The notes beneath the pieces were generated by a model. It was given only the letters and a program-made list of their open reading frames with translations. It was not told the origin of the DNA and searched no databases. The position numbers were made by a program, and so were the translations under genes. Of a DNA stretch of 64,000 nucleotides, positions 8,351 to 17,700 are shown piece by piece. Numbering within the stretch: position 1 is the first letter of the stretch; each line of letters opens with the position of its first letter. Source of the DNA: UBA285 sp049970695 (GTDB lineage Archaea; Thermoproteota; Thermoprotei_A; Sulfolobales; Desulfurococcaceae); contig JBMFML010000005.1 of NCBI GenBank assembly GCA_049970695.1, forward strand, positions 17,062 through 81,061, in the 5' to 3' direction.

Positions 8351-8854
8351 ATGGCGAGAAAGAGCATTGCACACTACAAAATACTGCTCTACGCCGGCGA
8401 GGAGGGCTACGTTGACTTCTCAAGGCTGCAAATGCTCTTCGACGTTTCCCGGAGGACTCTCAACAAGTACATTTCAAGGCTCGCGAGAGAAGGGCTTGTA
8501 GAAAGGAGAGAGGAGAGGGTCTACTTAACAGATGCTGGCCGAAAGCTCCTGAACACTCTGAAGATCCTTAAGGAGGGGAAGCAGGCTCCGAGCTACGTTG
8601 TCACAGATCCCTCAACGGGGCAGCCGCTGCCCCTGTCTTTTGCAAACTACCAGCAGCTATACGCCGTCTTGGCCTATGGCCTCGCAGACCCGGCGGTGAT
8701 TAAGCACCACATCGAGAACTACATGGAGAGCTGGTTCAGGGCCTTTGGCGACGAACTGGCAGCAGACCTCATAAGAGAAGGTAGGGTGAGGACGGCCGAG
8801 GACCTCAAAAAATACTTGGAGAAGCTGCTGCTGATCTCCCGCCTGCTCGATTAG
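8351..8854 (+). CDS. Winged-helix transcriptional regulator
   Basis: This 167-residue protein has an N-terminal winged helix: residues 1-70 contain VDFSRLQMLFDVSRRTLNKY as helix-turn-helix, and EERVYLTDAGRKLL forms the wing. The C-terminal half is helical and may dimerise or bind an effector; I do not recognise it. The start is ATG 8351, with a CTAAATATAG TATA element about 25 bp upstream. It converges with the M42 peptidase gene, 6 bp between stops. Target genes cannot be inferred from the sequence. Confidence 0.85.
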   Translation: MARKSIAHYKILLYAGEEGYVDFSRLQMLFDVSRRTLNKYISRLAREGLVERREERVYLTDAGRKLLNTLKILKEGKQAPSYVVTDPSTGQPLPLSFANYQQLYAVLAYGLADPAVIKHHIENYMESWFRAFGDELAADLIREGRVRTAEDLKKYLEKLLLISRLLD

Positions 8855-8860
8855 GCCGCG

Positions 8861-9958
8861 CTACTTTAGCGTTGCGCCCTTCAGGCTCTTGAGCCACTCG
8901 GGCGTGGCTTCTTCGGCAAAGTACTTTACGAGGAGCGCTGCGTTGTAGACGTCGCTGAGGTTTACGACTTCTACTGGGCTGTGTATGTACCTCGCTGGAA
9001 TAGACACCGTGCCGGCTGGCACGCCCTCCTTGTTCAGTGCTATTATGCTGGCGTCAGTCGTTCCACCAGGTATTATCTCGACCTGGTATGGTATCTTGTA
9101 CTTCTCGGCGAGGGATACTAGGAAGTCGAATATCTTTGGGTGCGCTATCAGGCCGGAAGCCCCCCTGCCATCAGCAACCTTTATTGCCGGCCCCTTGCCG
9201 AGCTGGGTGTACCACTCGCTCTTCTGAACGCCTGGTACGTCGCTCGCTATGGTGACGTCTATTGCTATGGCGGCGTCTGGGGATATTGCAAAGGCAGCCG
9301 TCCTGGCACCCTTGAGGCCTACTTCCTCCTGGACGGTTGCAACGAAGTACACGTCGACCTTGGGGTTCTGGGTCATCTGGGCGGCTTTTATCATTGCAGC
9401 CAAGCCAACCCTGTCGTCGAAGGCCTTTCCACTAACGCAGTTGCCTGCAAGCTCGACGAGGTCTCTGTCGTATACCAGTACGTCTCCAACGCGGATGCCC
9501 AGCTTCTCAACCTCCTCCTTCGAGGAGGCGCCTATGTCTACGAAGAGCTCTCTTAGCTCTGGTACCTTCTGGAGCTCTTCCGGCTTGGCGACGTGCGGGG
9601 GCTTGAGGCCAACGACGCCTCTAATGAGCTCCCCAGTCCTCGTCCTCAGCACTACCCTCTGGTACAGAAGGGCCCTTTCAGTTACCCCACCAATGGGCAC
9701 TACTCTCAAAAACCCGCTGTCTTCTATGTGCGAGACGAAGAGCCCTATTTCATCCATGTGAGCGGCTATCATGACCCTGCCTTCTCCACTGCCCTTCTTT
9801 ACTCCAATGACGTTGCCCCAGACGTCTATCCACAGCTTGTCTACGTGTGGCTCGAGCAGCCTCGCTACCAGCTCCCTCACAGCGTCTTCCCTGCCACTAG
9901 GCCCGGGGACTTCTGTCAGCTTTTTCAGCAAGTCTAGAAGTTCTTGCTTCCACTCCAC
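8861..9958 (-). CDS. M42 family metallo-aminopeptidase
   Basis: This is a tetrahedral (TET/FrvX-like) aminopeptidase that trims peptides in the cytoplasm. Visible metal and catalytic motifs are AAHMDEIGLFV, SGKAFDDRVGLAA, TVQEEVGLKGA, AIDVTIASD and a final PARYIHSP with the last His ligand. The length of about 365 residues is normal. GTG 9958 is preferred to GTG 9967 because GGTG lies 6 nt before it. A peptide-degrading role matches the peptide transporter and the glycine cleavage system in this window. Confidence 0.93.
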   Translation of the reverse strand: MEWKQELLDLLKKLTEVPGPSGREDAVRELVARLLEPHVDKLWIDVWGNVIGVKKGSGEGRVMIAAHMDEIGLFVSHIEDSGFLRVVPIGGVTERALLYQRVVLRTRTGELIRGVVGLKPPHVAKPEELQKVPELRELFVDIGASSKEEVEKLGIRVGDVLVYDRDLVELAGNCVSGKAFDDRVGLAAMIKAAQMTQNPKVDVYFVATVQEEVGLKGARTAAFAISPDAAIAIDVTIASDVPGVQKSEWYTQLGKGPAIKVADGRGASGLIAHPKIFDFLVSLAEKYKIPYQVEIIPGGTTDASIIALNKEGVPAGTVSIPARYIHSPVEVVNLSDVYNAALLVKYFAEEATPEWLKSLKGATLK

Positions 9959-10060
9959 TCTACACACCCCGGCTTGTCTAGGATGGGGTTTGAGCTAATT
10001 AACCACTCCTACGGCCTTTTTTATACTGCCTGGGCTGCCTGAGGGCTCTGGGTGCCCCCA

Positions 10061-10960
10061 GTGAACCAGATAGCCTTGTTCGCGGGGCTCGTAGCAGCCG
10101 GCTACGTGACTCGCGTCATCTTAGAGCTAGTGGCCAAGAACGCTGGGGTCTACAGCGTGCTCGTAAAGGCCCTCACAAACGCTGTCTACTACGCCCTAAT
10201 ACCCCTCTCGTTCTTCGCGACCTTCCTCAAGAGGGGGCTCCTCTCCGTAGACGCCGTCATTGCTGCCTACTTCGTTGCCTTCATGCTCTCAGCCTACGCT
10301 GCTTCGACCCGCTTGTTCTCCGGCGTAGAGCGCTACTCGATACTGCTGCTCTCGGCATTTCCCAACAGCGTCTTCCTGGGCTTCCCCGTTTGCCAAGTCC
10401 TCTTTGGAAACGTCAGGGTAGCAGCACTCTTCGGCACTGTAACCGTCGCCTTAAACGTCATAGTACCAGACTTAATTAAAGCCGGGAGGCCCTCGCTGGG
10501 CCTAGCCAAGTCCCTGGCGACTTCAACAGCCCTCTTAGGCTTCGCAGCGGGCACTCTAGCGCACTACGCGCTCGAGCCCTCCGTGGCTGCTGGAGTGCAC
10601 GAGTACCTTGCGTGGTCTACTCCTGCTTTGAGCTACACAGCCACCTTCGTAATGGGCATGAGAATACCCGTGAAGCCCAGCGGCTTCCGAAGGCACGCCA
10701 GACTAGTGGGGTTTGTGGCCTTAGCGAGGTTTGCAGCAGCGCCGCTGGCCTCCCTCGCCTTCTCCCTTCCAGCGGGCTTCAGCAGGGAAGACGCGCTCCA
10801 GCTCCTCGTAGTCTCCATGATGCCTCCAGCAGTCATGAACACTCTCGTAGCCCAGAAGCACAACTGGAACCCGGAGCTAGTAGCCCTGGCAACAGCAGTG
10901 CTCACAGTGGCCTTCCTCTTGGCTTTTCCAATACTGTACCTCGCCGTGGCGCTCTCCTAG
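10061..10960 (+). CDS. AEC (auxin efflux carrier) family transporter
   Basis: This is an integral membrane carrier with about ten hydrophobic segments and the family motif FPNSVFLGFPVCQVLFG in the middle of the N-terminal half. AEC proteins export or import small organic anions by secondary transport; the substrate is unknown. The length of about 299 residues is typical. GTG 10061 has GGTG 6 nt upstream and is preferred to GTG 10052. A CTTTTTTATACT promoter element lies near 10015-10026. Confidence 0.88.
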   Translation: MNQIALFAGLVAAGYVTRVILELVAKNAGVYSVLVKALTNAVYYALIPLSFFATFLKRGLLSVDAVIAAYFVAFMLSAYAASTRLFSGVERYSILLLSAFPNSVFLGFPVCQVLFGNVRVAALFGTVTVALNVIVPDLIKAGRPSLGLAKSLATSTALLGFAAGTLAHYALEPSVAAGVHEYLAWSTPALSYTATFVMGMRIPVKPSGFRRHARLVGFVALARFAAAPLASLAFSLPAGFSREDALQLLVVSMMPPAVMNTLVAQKHNWNPELVALATAVLTVAFLLAFPILYLAVALS

Positions 10961-11081
10961 CCGCTCACCCACGCTCGCTTGCGCGCTCCGGCCCAGGTTG
11001 GGGGAGAGGGGAGGTGAAAGTGCAGCAGTGCTCGGCTTCAACCGCTCCTCGGGGCTCCGGCTATAGCAACGCCGCGGCGTT

Positions 11082-11286
11082 TTAGTAGCAAGCAGCCTTC
11101 TGCAGGTACAAGCTATTCACCAGAGCTACTGCAGCGACTTGCTTGTCGCCCCTCTTGAGAGCAAGCCTAAGTCTTATTGCCATGCCCGGCCCCGCTCTTG
11201 GGGTAAATCCTGCCGATCCTCTCTCTGATCAGCTCGCGCATATAGCCTATTCTCTCCTTCAAGCAAAATCCCAGTCTGTACTCCAC
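11082..11286 (-). pseudogene. Two overlapping short frames, possibly one frameshifted small gene
   Basis: Downstream of htrA on the same strand, one frame (GTG 11286 to stop 11167, about 39 codons) reads as a basic amphipathic protein containing KERIGYMRELIRERIGRIY. A second frame (ATG 11183 to stop 11082, 33 codons) continues as MAIRLRLALKRGD with a helical end. Both look protein-like and overlap by 17 nt, so either one gene suffered a frameshift or there are two tiny coupled genes. The rest of 10961-11338 has only an isolated GGGGAGGTGA followed by a 23-codon frame that I do not trust. Confidence 0.35.
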
Positions 11287-11338
11287 TTCTACCTGTCTCC
11301 TGTCTATTATACTGCCCTCCGGGCAGCTCCACGCAGCG

Positions 11339-12274
11339 CTACTCTACTTCTTCAACTGCAACCTCTACTCTTCTAGTAAAGGTGTGCCTCCCCCTAACTA
11401 CTTCTAGCTCTACGTAGCCCCTGTCAATGCTCTTTTCTATTGCCTCTCTGAGCTCGCCGACCCTCCTCACCGGCTTCCCGTTTGCCCTGACTATGATGTC
11501 TCCCTCGAGCAGCCCGCTCTCCTCTGCCGGCGAGCCTGGTATGAGCCTCACAACCAAGAGCCCCTCTCTGACTGGCAGCTTGTAGAGCGCAGCCATTGTG
11601 GGGTTGAGGGGGGCCACGTAGACTCCTATCCAGGCCCTCAGGGGCCTCCCGTACTTGGCGACCATTTCAATGAACCTCTTCACGGTGTTTATTGGTATCG
11701 CGAAGCCAATGCCCTGCGCAAAGGGTATTATTGCCGTCGTCACTCCAACGGCCTCGCCCTCGAGGTTTATCAGCGGCCCCCCGCTGTTGCCCGGGTTTAT
11801 CGCTGCATCGGTCTGGATGACGTCTTCGAGCACGACCTTCTCCGAGTATATGGACCTGCCAACAGCGCTCACGACGCCCATAGTCACGGAGTTTTCGAGC
11901 ATTCCGAGGGGGGAGCCTATTGCAAGCACTATTTCGCCCACTTCGAGCTTGTCGGAGTCGCCCAGCTTAATTGGCGCACCGTACTTGGCTGTTTCGAGGA
12001 GCGCCAGGTCTCTGTATGGGTCTTGCGCAACAACCCTCGCCTCGCTCACGTAGCCGTCGCTGAAGACCACTGTCACCCTGGCCGCTCCGCGGACGACGTG
12101 GGCATTTGTTATCACGTAGCCCGGGGAGACGACGAAGCCAGAGCCGTAGCCCCTGACTGGCTCGTAGCCGAAGAAGAGAGCTGGGTGGGGGATTTCAGTG
12201 GAAACGGTGACTACCGAGGGCTTTACCTCCTTGACCACCCTGGCTATTTCGCGGCTGAGAGACCTGAGGTCCAT
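11339..12274 (-). CDS. HtrA/DegP-like serine protease with PDZ domain
   Basis: This 311-residue trypsin-fold protease has the triad His in VITNAHVV, Asp in PYRDLALLE and Ser in NPGNSGGPL, followed by one PDZ domain (AWIGVYVAPL to the end). There is no signal peptide or N-terminal membrane segment, so it appears cytoplasmic, unlike bacterial DegP. The start is ATG 12274 with GGTGG 6 nt before it, and an ACATATTAC promoter element near 12315. It probably removes damaged proteins. Confidence 0.93.
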   Translation of the reverse strand: MDLRSLSREIARVVKEVKPSVVTVSTEIPHPALFFGYEPVRGYGSGFVVSPGYVITNAHVVRGAARVTVVFSDGYVSEARVVAQDPYRDLALLETAKYGAPIKLGDSDKLEVGEIVLAIGSPLGMLENSVTMGVVSAVGRSIYSEKVVLEDVIQTDAAINPGNSGGPLINLEGEAVGVTTAIIPFAQGIGFAIPINTVKRFIEMVAKYGRPLRAWIGVYVAPLNPTMAALYKLPVREGLLVVRLIPGSPAEESGLLEGDIIVRANGKPVRRVGELREAIEKSIDRGYVELEVVRGRHTFTRRVEVAVEEVE

Positions 12275-12345
12275 GCCAGGCCACCACTACCTCTAAGCAC
12301 GGCTTCACAGGAGATCTAAGTAATATGTGTAGCGCCCCTTGAGCG

Positions 12346-12999
12346 CTAGACCTGCGCTCCCAAGGCCTTTAAGACGGAGTTCCTGTCCACGACTCTCTTG
12401 TGCGCCAGCAGCTCGACTTCCCTGCCACAGACAAGGGCGTAGTAGTCGCTCTTCCCGTACTTGAGGCTCACGAGCACTCTCACGGGCTTTACGAGCGCTC
12501 TGAGGCGCTCTCCATCAAAGCCCATCATTCCGGCTAGCTCCCTCAGAATGCTGCTCCTAGCGAGCAGGCCGTAGTAAGCCCCCCTGAGTGCTGCGGCATC
12601 TCGGCGAACGAGCGGCACGATCTTAGACATGGACTCTCTCGCAGGCGACGAGAGCCTCTTCTTAACCTCCTCGGCCTTTTCCTCGACGAACTCGAGGGCC
12701 CTTTTAATGCACCCCTCGACGTCGCCGTGGTCGCAAGAAGACCTCCCAGAGAGCTCGGCGTAGCCCAGCCTCCCCGTGTACGCGAGCCGAGTCGGCGGCA
12801 GGGGGGACTTGAAGGACAAGAGCACGCGGACCTCGGGGCTCTCCCTGTACTCCTCGTAGACGTACTCGTACATTGTGCAGTCGAAAAAGAAGGCAGCGCT
12901 GTCGCTGGGCACTACGAGAGCTGCGAGGACCCAGAAGCAGACGCCGTCCCTACCGCAGTGCTTTGCAACGAGCTTCTCGCCAGCATCAACGTAGCTCAA
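12346..12999 (-). CDS. Hypothetical NurA-like protein
   Basis: This roughly 217-residue protein is unknown to me. It opens with a beta strand carrying an Asp (SYVDAGEKLVAK) and contains paired Cys (CGRDGVC and SSCDHGDVEGC). The overall layout of an early Asp-bearing strand, a long helical middle and a late strand VLVSLKYGKS faintly resembles NurA/RNase-H-like nucleases, but the catalytic set is incomplete and I would not rely on it. TTG 12999 has GGTG 6 nt upstream. It lies upstream of htrA on the same strand, about 70 bp away. Confidence 0.6.
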   Translation of the reverse strand: MSYVDAGEKLVAKHCGRDGVCFWVLAALVVPSDSAAFFFDCTMYEYVYEEYRESPEVRVLLSFKSPLPPTRLAYTGRLGYAELSGRSSCDHGDVEGCIKRALEFVEEKAEEVKKRLSSPARESMSKIVPLVRRDAAALRGAYYGLLARSSILRELAGMMGFDGERLRALVKPVRVLVSLKYGKSDYYALVCGREVELLAHKRVVDRNSVLKALGAQV

Positions 13000-13205
13000 C
13001 TCGCGCACCCGCGAAGCACACGTTGTGTAGAGTGCCAGGCCACTCTAATAAGCCCGGAGTGCCTGTGGAGCCCCTGGCCTTGGTGCAGGATAGTTAGGCC
13101 CCCTACGCGCTAGGAGTCTCCGCGGTTAATGGCGGTAAAGCCTTTAGACTGCTCCATGCCCGCAGGAGCTCGAGCACTTTCTCTACCTTGGCACGCCAGG
13201 GAGGC

Positions 13206-13227
13206 AAAAGAAAAAGCCTACTGTAGG
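13206..13227 (-). terminator. Terminator after lpdA
   Basis: On the minus strand, about 17 nt after the lpdA stop, the short palindrome CCTACAGTAGG is followed by CTTTTTCTTTT. Archaeal termination depends mainly on the U-tract, so this is a plausible end for the leftward glycine cleavage operon. Confidence 0.55.
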
Positions 13228-13243
13228 TTCTAAGACCCCGCAG

Positions 13244-14614
13244 CTACTTCTTGAGGAGGTGTATAGGCTCTCCCAGCACGTACTCAGCGAGGTCTCTCAG
13301 CGACTCTGAGACCGTTAAGTGTGGGTATGGGGCTTTCTTGGCGTCTTTCAGCTTGAGCAAGCCCATGTAGAGCGGCATGTAGGACGATATTACTTCAGAG
13401 GCGCCCGGGGACACTACGTGGACTCCGTAGACCGAGCTGTAGTCTTCGCTGAAGAGCACTTTTACGAAGCCGCTCTTGTACCCCTTGACCCTAACCGCGG
13501 AGAGGTATGCCAGCGGCATCCTGACCCTGGCGTACTTCAGGCCCATGGACGAGAGCTCCTTCTCGGTGTAGCCTATGGAGGCTACTTCAAGCCCGCTGAA
13601 TATTGTTATGGGCACTAGCCTGTAGTCCACTTCAAAGGACTCCTCTCCAAGCATGTTCTTGGCGGCTGCAATGCTCTCGAGTATTGCCTTGTGCGCGAGC
13701 AGCGGGCCTCCAACCACGTCTCCGGCTGCGTAGACCCCCGGCGCGGAGGTCCTCATTTGCTTGTCGACCTTGATGAAGCCCCTCTCGTCGACCTCTACTC
13801 CAGCAGCCTCTAAGCCGACTCCACGGGTCTTGGGCCTCCTGCCGGTCGCGACCACGACCTTGTCTACTTCGAGCTTCTCGCCCGTGGTCAGCTCGGCAAC
13901 GTACTTGCTGCCGGCCCTCTCCACCTTCTTGACGCTGGTCTTCTCCAGTATCCTGACGCCGCGCTGCTGCAAGTGCGTCTTGACGGCCAGGGCCACGTCT
14001 CTGTCTGTAAAGGGCAGTATGTGCTCCATGATCTCGACGACCGTGACTTGGATCTTGAAGGCCGAGAAGGCGTTTGCGAGCTCTACTCCAACAACTCCCC
14101 CGCCGATGATCAGCAGGCTCTCAGGCTTCTCCTCGAAGTACAGTGCTTCTCTGTTGCTCACGATGCCGAAGCCGTCAAACCTCGCTTGTGGTATGTCAGC
14201 GGGATCCGTGCCGAGGGCTAGCAGCACCCTCTCGGCTTCGAGCTCCTGAAAGCCCCCCGGTAGCTCGACTACGAGCCTCTTGGCGCCCCTTAGCAGGCCC
14301 CTGCCTCTGTAGAGGGAGACGCCTCTGGACTCGAAGAGGTGCTCTATCCCCTCTCTGCTCTCCTTGACAACGCCCTTGACCCACTCGATCACGCTACCCC
14401 AGCTGTAGCTCGCGCTAGCCCCTACTTTTTCGAGGAGCCTCAGCCCCTCCGCAATGTTGTACAGCGCCTTACTGGGGACGCAGCCGTAGTTCGTGCACTC
14501 GCCGCCAACGAGGTGCTGCTCTACTACTGCGACCTTGAGCCCCTTGTCGGCAAGGTACATTGCAGCGGGGTAGCCGCCCGTGCCAGAGCCAACGACAATG
14601 GCGTCGTACCTCAC
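13244..14614 (-). CDS. lpdA: Dihydrolipoyl dehydrogenase (glycine cleavage L protein)
   Basis: This FAD disulfide oxidoreductase reoxidises dihydrolipoyl-GcvH with NAD+. The N-terminal dinucleotide fold VVGSGTGGYPAA is followed by the redox disulfide GGECTNYGCVPSK (C-x4-C), a second NAD fold GGGVVGVELA, the FAD motif YAAGDVVGGPLLAH and the C-terminal His-Glu pair in PHLTVSES. The start is GTG 14614, sharing one base with the gcvPB stop; the longer frame upstream lies wholly inside gcvPB. It is the last gene of the gcvPA-gcvPB-lpdA operon. Confidence 0.95.
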   Translation of the reverse strand: MRYDAIVVGSGTGGYPAAMYLADKGLKVAVVEQHLVGGECTNYGCVPSKALYNIAEGLRLLEKVGASASYSWGSVIEWVKGVVKESREGIEHLFESRGVSLYRGRGLLRGAKRLVVELPGGFQELEAERVLLALGTDPADIPQARFDGFGIVSNREALYFEEKPESLLIIGGGVVGVELANAFSAFKIQVTVVEIMEHILPFTDRDVALAVKTHLQQRGVRILEKTSVKKVERAGSKYVAELTTGEKLEVDKVVVATGRRPKTRGVGLEAAGVEVDERGFIKVDKQMRTSAPGVYAAGDVVGGPLLAHKAILESIAAAKNMLGEESFEVDYRLVPITIFSGLEVASIGYTEKELSSMGLKYARVRMPLAYLSAVRVKGYKSGFVKVLFSEDYSSVYGVHVVSPGASEVISSYMPLYMGLLKLKDAKKAPYPHLTVSESLRDLAEYVLGEPIHLLKK

Positions 14615-16170
14615 TAGAGCTCTCCCTTCAGCCTCTTCACGTAGACTCTCCAAGTCGGGGCCACGTACTTCGGGTGATTGGCCTTCGCTACATCTATTCT
14701 AGTAGCACTAGTATTCACGGGCCACTCCTTCGCCTTGCCCGGGCTGCTGTAAGCTACTTCGCTTATCTGCTTCAGCCTCTCGATGTACTTGTCGACGTTT
14801 TCGAGAGTCTCGGTCTCCGTGAACTCTGTCTGCAGCGCCTCCTTGACTATGAGTGGGAAGTACATTGTCGGGGCGTAGAGCCCAGCGTCTAGTAGGCCCT
14901 TTGCAACGTCCTCGGCCGTCACTCCTGTTTCGTCGGCCATGGGCTTGGCGCTCAGTACTACTTCGTGCTTTCTCCACCTGCCCTTGCCGTACGGTATGTC
15001 AAAGCCCCTGATCTCCCCGGCTAGCTTGGCGAAGTAGTTTGTGATTAAGACGGCGTGCTCGGTGACCTTCCTCAGGCCTTGCGGCCCCCTCATTAGTATG
15101 TAGACGTAGGCCCACACCAGCGGCACTGTGTTGGCAAAGAAGCTCTTGAGCAGCCCCACGCTGTAGGGGCCTGGGCCCTTGAGCCTGTAGAGCCCCGACT
15201 CCTCGTCGTAGACTACTACGTAGCCGGGTAGGAGGTCTCTCAGCCATATGCTCCTCTCGGAGTCTACCAGCCTGTCCTTAATGCAGATAGGCCCAGCACC
15301 AGGCCCCCCGCCTCCGTGTGGCGAGCTGAAGGTCTTGTGTATGTTTATGTGGGCTATGTCGAAGCCCATGTCACCCGGCCTCGCGTACCCCATTATTCCA
15401 TTCAAGTTCGCGCCGTCGTAGTAGAGGAGCCCATCGTACTTGTGCACGAGGTCTGCTATTTCGAGTATGCGCTCTTCGAAGAGCCCGAGAGTGCTCGGGT
15501 TCGTTATCATTAAGCCCGCTGTGGAGTCCCCGACCACGGCTTTGAGGGCCTCCATGTCTACATTGCCGTCCGCGGCTGAGGGGACTTCCACTACTCTGAA
15601 GCCGGCCATTGCGGCGCTGGCGGGGTTTGTGCCGTGCGCGCTGTCCGGGATAATTATGTCTGTCTTCTTGTCCAGCTGGCCCTTGAGCTCGTGGTACTTC
15701 CTGATAACGAGGACGCCTGCGAGCTCTCCGTGCGCTCCAGCTGCCGGGTGTAGCGTGCAGACGTCCATGCCGACTATATTTGCAAGCCACTTCTGGAGCT
15801 CGTACATCATTTCGAGGAGGCCCTGCACGGTCCTCTCGTCTTGCAGTGGGTGTAGCTCGGCAATTCTCGGGTCGAAGGCCACGCTCCAGGCTATTCTCGG
15901 GTTGTACTTCATCGTGCAGGAGCCCAGCGGCACGGGGCCGTTGTCTACTCCGTAGGACATTTGCGTTAGTCTCGTGAAGTGCCTCACGACCTCTACCTCG
16001 CTGAGCTCCGGCAGGTTCGGCGGCTCTGTTCTCCTAATGCTCTCTGGTATCCTAATGCCTCCAACGGACTTCCTGATCTCTTCTTCTACTTCCGGCAGAG
16101 CAATTCCTATTCTGCCTGGCGCTCCCAGCTCGAAGACCAGTGGCTCGTACCACTTGGCCTGCCTAAACAC
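14614..16170 (-). CDS. gcvPB: Glycine dehydrogenase (decarboxylating) subunit 2
   Basis: This is the PLP-carrying half of the split P protein, which decarboxylates glycine and transfers the aminomethyl group to lipoyl-GcvH. Recognisable segments are PLGSCTMKYNP, HPAAGAHGE, PDSAHGTNPASA and the PLP lysine region INIHKTFSSPHGGGGPG. The length of about 518 residues is normal. GTG 16170 follows AGGAGGTGA by 5 nt; other in-frame starts at 16179 and 16176 sit inside that motif. It directly follows gcvPA, whose stop is part of the Shine-Dalgarno. Confidence 0.96.
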   Translation of the reverse strand: MFRQAKWYEPLVFELGAPGRIGIALPEVEEEIRKSVGGIRIPESIRRTEPPNLPELSEVEVVRHFTRLTQMSYGVDNGPVPLGSCTMKYNPRIAWSVAFDPRIAELHPLQDERTVQGLLEMMYELQKWLANIVGMDVCTLHPAAGAHGELAGVLVIRKYHELKGQLDKKTDIIIPDSAHGTNPASAAMAGFRVVEVPSAADGNVDMEALKAVVGDSTAGLMITNPSTLGLFEERILEIADLVHKYDGLLYYDGANLNGIMGYARPGDMGFDIAHINIHKTFSSPHGGGGPGAGPICIKDRLVDSERSIWLRDLLPGYVVVYDEESGLYRLKGPGPYSVGLLKSFFANTVPLVWAYVYILMRGPQGLRKVTEHAVLITNYFAKLAGEIRGFDIPYGKGRWRKHEVVLSAKPMADETGVTAEDVAKGLLDAGLYAPTMYFPLIVKEALQTEFTETETLENVDKYIERLKQISEVAYSSPGKAKEWPVNTSATRIDVAKANHPKYVAPTWRVYVKRLKGEL

Positions 16171-16175
16171 ACCCA

Positions 16176-17579
16176 TCACCTCCTACTCACTACTTCAGTG
16201 AGGGCTTCTACGAGCATGTCTATGTCTTCCTTGAAGTGCAGCTCGGTAAACGCGTAGAGTGCCGTTTCTCCCAGCTCTGGGTAGTAGCTGCCTATGTAGA
16301 GGCCTCCGTGAATACCCCTCTTCAGCAGCTCTTCGTGCACGTAGCTGTACTTCACGCCCTTCTCGTTGAAAGACACGGGGAACTCGTTGAAGAAGTCCTC
16401 CTTGAACACCTCGACGTTGAAGCCTGCTTCCTTGAGCTTCTTCCACGCGTAGTGGGCCCTGTAGTAGTTTAGCTCGGCGAGCTTGACAATTCCGCTCTTG
16501 CCGAGCATTGAGAGGTAGACTGCAGCTGCAATTGCGACTAGCGCCTCGTTTGTGCATATGTTGGAGGTTGCCCTCTCCCTCCTAATGTGCTGCTCCCTCG
16601 TCTGCAGTATCATTGCAAAGCCGCGCTCACCAGTCCTCGTCTCGGCCAGGCCTATTATCCTACCTGGCATTTGCCTGACGAGGTTCATGTCAAACCTCGT
16701 GGCGAAGATACCGAGGTAGGGCCCGCCAAAGCTCATCCCGAGACCAAGCGGCTGCCCCTCTCCAACAGCTATGTCCGCCCCGAGCTCTCCAGGCGGCTTC
16801 AAGAGCCCCAGGGCCACTGGGTAGACGCCGGTAATGAACAGCGCTTTCTTCTCGTGGGCTATCTCTCCAACGGCCTTCGCGTCTGGCTCTACTACGCCGA
16901 AGAAGTTCGGGTACTGCAGGTAGACAGCCGCGGTGTCCTCGTCCACGGCTTTCTTGAGCTCTTCGAGGTCGACGGTGCCCCTCTCCCTGTCGTAAGGCAC
17001 CGTGACGAGCTTTACTCTGTGGGGCCACGTATACGCCTCGACAACCTTCCTGTGGAGGGGGTTCATATTAGCGGGGAGCACTACTTTGCTCCTGCCCCTG
17101 TTCACGCGCAGGGCCATTAGCACTGCCTCGGCAGCGGCGGAGCCCCAGTCATACATCGAAGCGTTCACGACGTCCATGTCGAGCAGCTCTGCCATCAAGC
17201 TCTGGTACTCGAAGAGCGCCTGCATTAAGCCCTGCGATATCTCGGCTTGGTAGGGGGTGTAGGCAGTTAAGAACTCGCCGCGGGACACGATGTACGTCAC
17301 GAGTGGCGGGACGTAGTGCGGGTAGACGCCGCCTCCCATGAACGGAGGGCACTTGAACTTAGCGTTCTTCTCGAGCTTCTTCTCGACAACGCGCTTGGCC
17401 TCTACCTCCGAGAGGGGCTTTCCGAGTCCTATTTCAAGCCTCTCCCAGGCCTCTCTCGAGAGCCTAATGCTCTCCGGTATGTCGCTGAAGAGCTCTTCAA
17501 CGCTGCTTATTCCGAGGACCCTGAGGATCTTTTCAACAGCCTGGGGCGTGCTGGTGGGGATCCAGGGGTCGCTTTGCAA
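16176..17579 (-). CDS. gcvPA: Glycine dehydrogenase (decarboxylating) subunit 1
   Basis: This is the N-terminal half of the split P protein and forms an alpha2-beta2 enzyme with GcvPB. The family start WIPTSTPQAVEKILRVLGI is present, as are PPFMGGGVYPHYVPP and YTPYQAEISQGLMQALFEYQ. TTG 17579 has GGTG 6 nt upstream. A TATTTTAA element at 17614-17621 on the minus strand places the transcript start about 12 nt before it. The gene diverges from gcvT across roughly 110 bp that must control the whole pathway. Confidence 0.95.
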   Translation of the reverse strand: MQSDPWIPTSTPQAVEKILRVLGISSVEELFSDIPESIRLSREAWERLEIGLGKPLSEVEAKRVVEKKLEKNAKFKCPPFMGGGVYPHYVPPLVTYIVSRGEFLTAYTPYQAEISQGLMQALFEYQSLMAELLDMDVVNASMYDWGSAAAEAVLMALRVNRGRSKVVLPANMNPLHRKVVEAYTWPHRVKLVTVPYDRERGTVDLEELKKAVDEDTAAVYLQYPNFFGVVEPDAKAVGEIAHEKKALFITGVYPVALGLLKPPGELGADIAVGEGQPLGLGMSFGGPYLGIFATRFDMNLVRQMPGRIIGLAETRTGERGFAMILQTREQHIRRERATSNICTNEALVAIAAAVYLSMLGKSGIVKLAELNYYRAHYAWKKLKEAGFNVEVFKEDFFNEFPVSFNEKGVKYSYVHEELLKRGIHGGLYIGSYYPELGETALYAFTELHFKEDIDMLVEALTEVVSRR

Positions 17580-17591
17580 GCCTCGCACCAC

Positions 17592-17700
17592 AGCTCCCTT
17601 AGCTTTGCCTTGGTTAAAATAGGTATCGAGATCGAGTACTACCTAGCTAAGCTAATTGTATATTTGCTTTTGCAGACATACCTGCGCAGGGGTGGCGGGA
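17592..17700. promoter_or_regulatory. Divergent promoter region of glycine cleavage genes
   Basis: The segment holds a minus-strand TATA element (TATTTTAA, 17614-17621) for gcvPA-gcvPB-lpdA and a plus-strand one (GTATATTT, about 17658-17665) for gcvT. The two elements are only some 40 bp apart, so a single regulator could control both directions. No clear glycine-riboswitch fold is visible. Confidence 0.65.
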
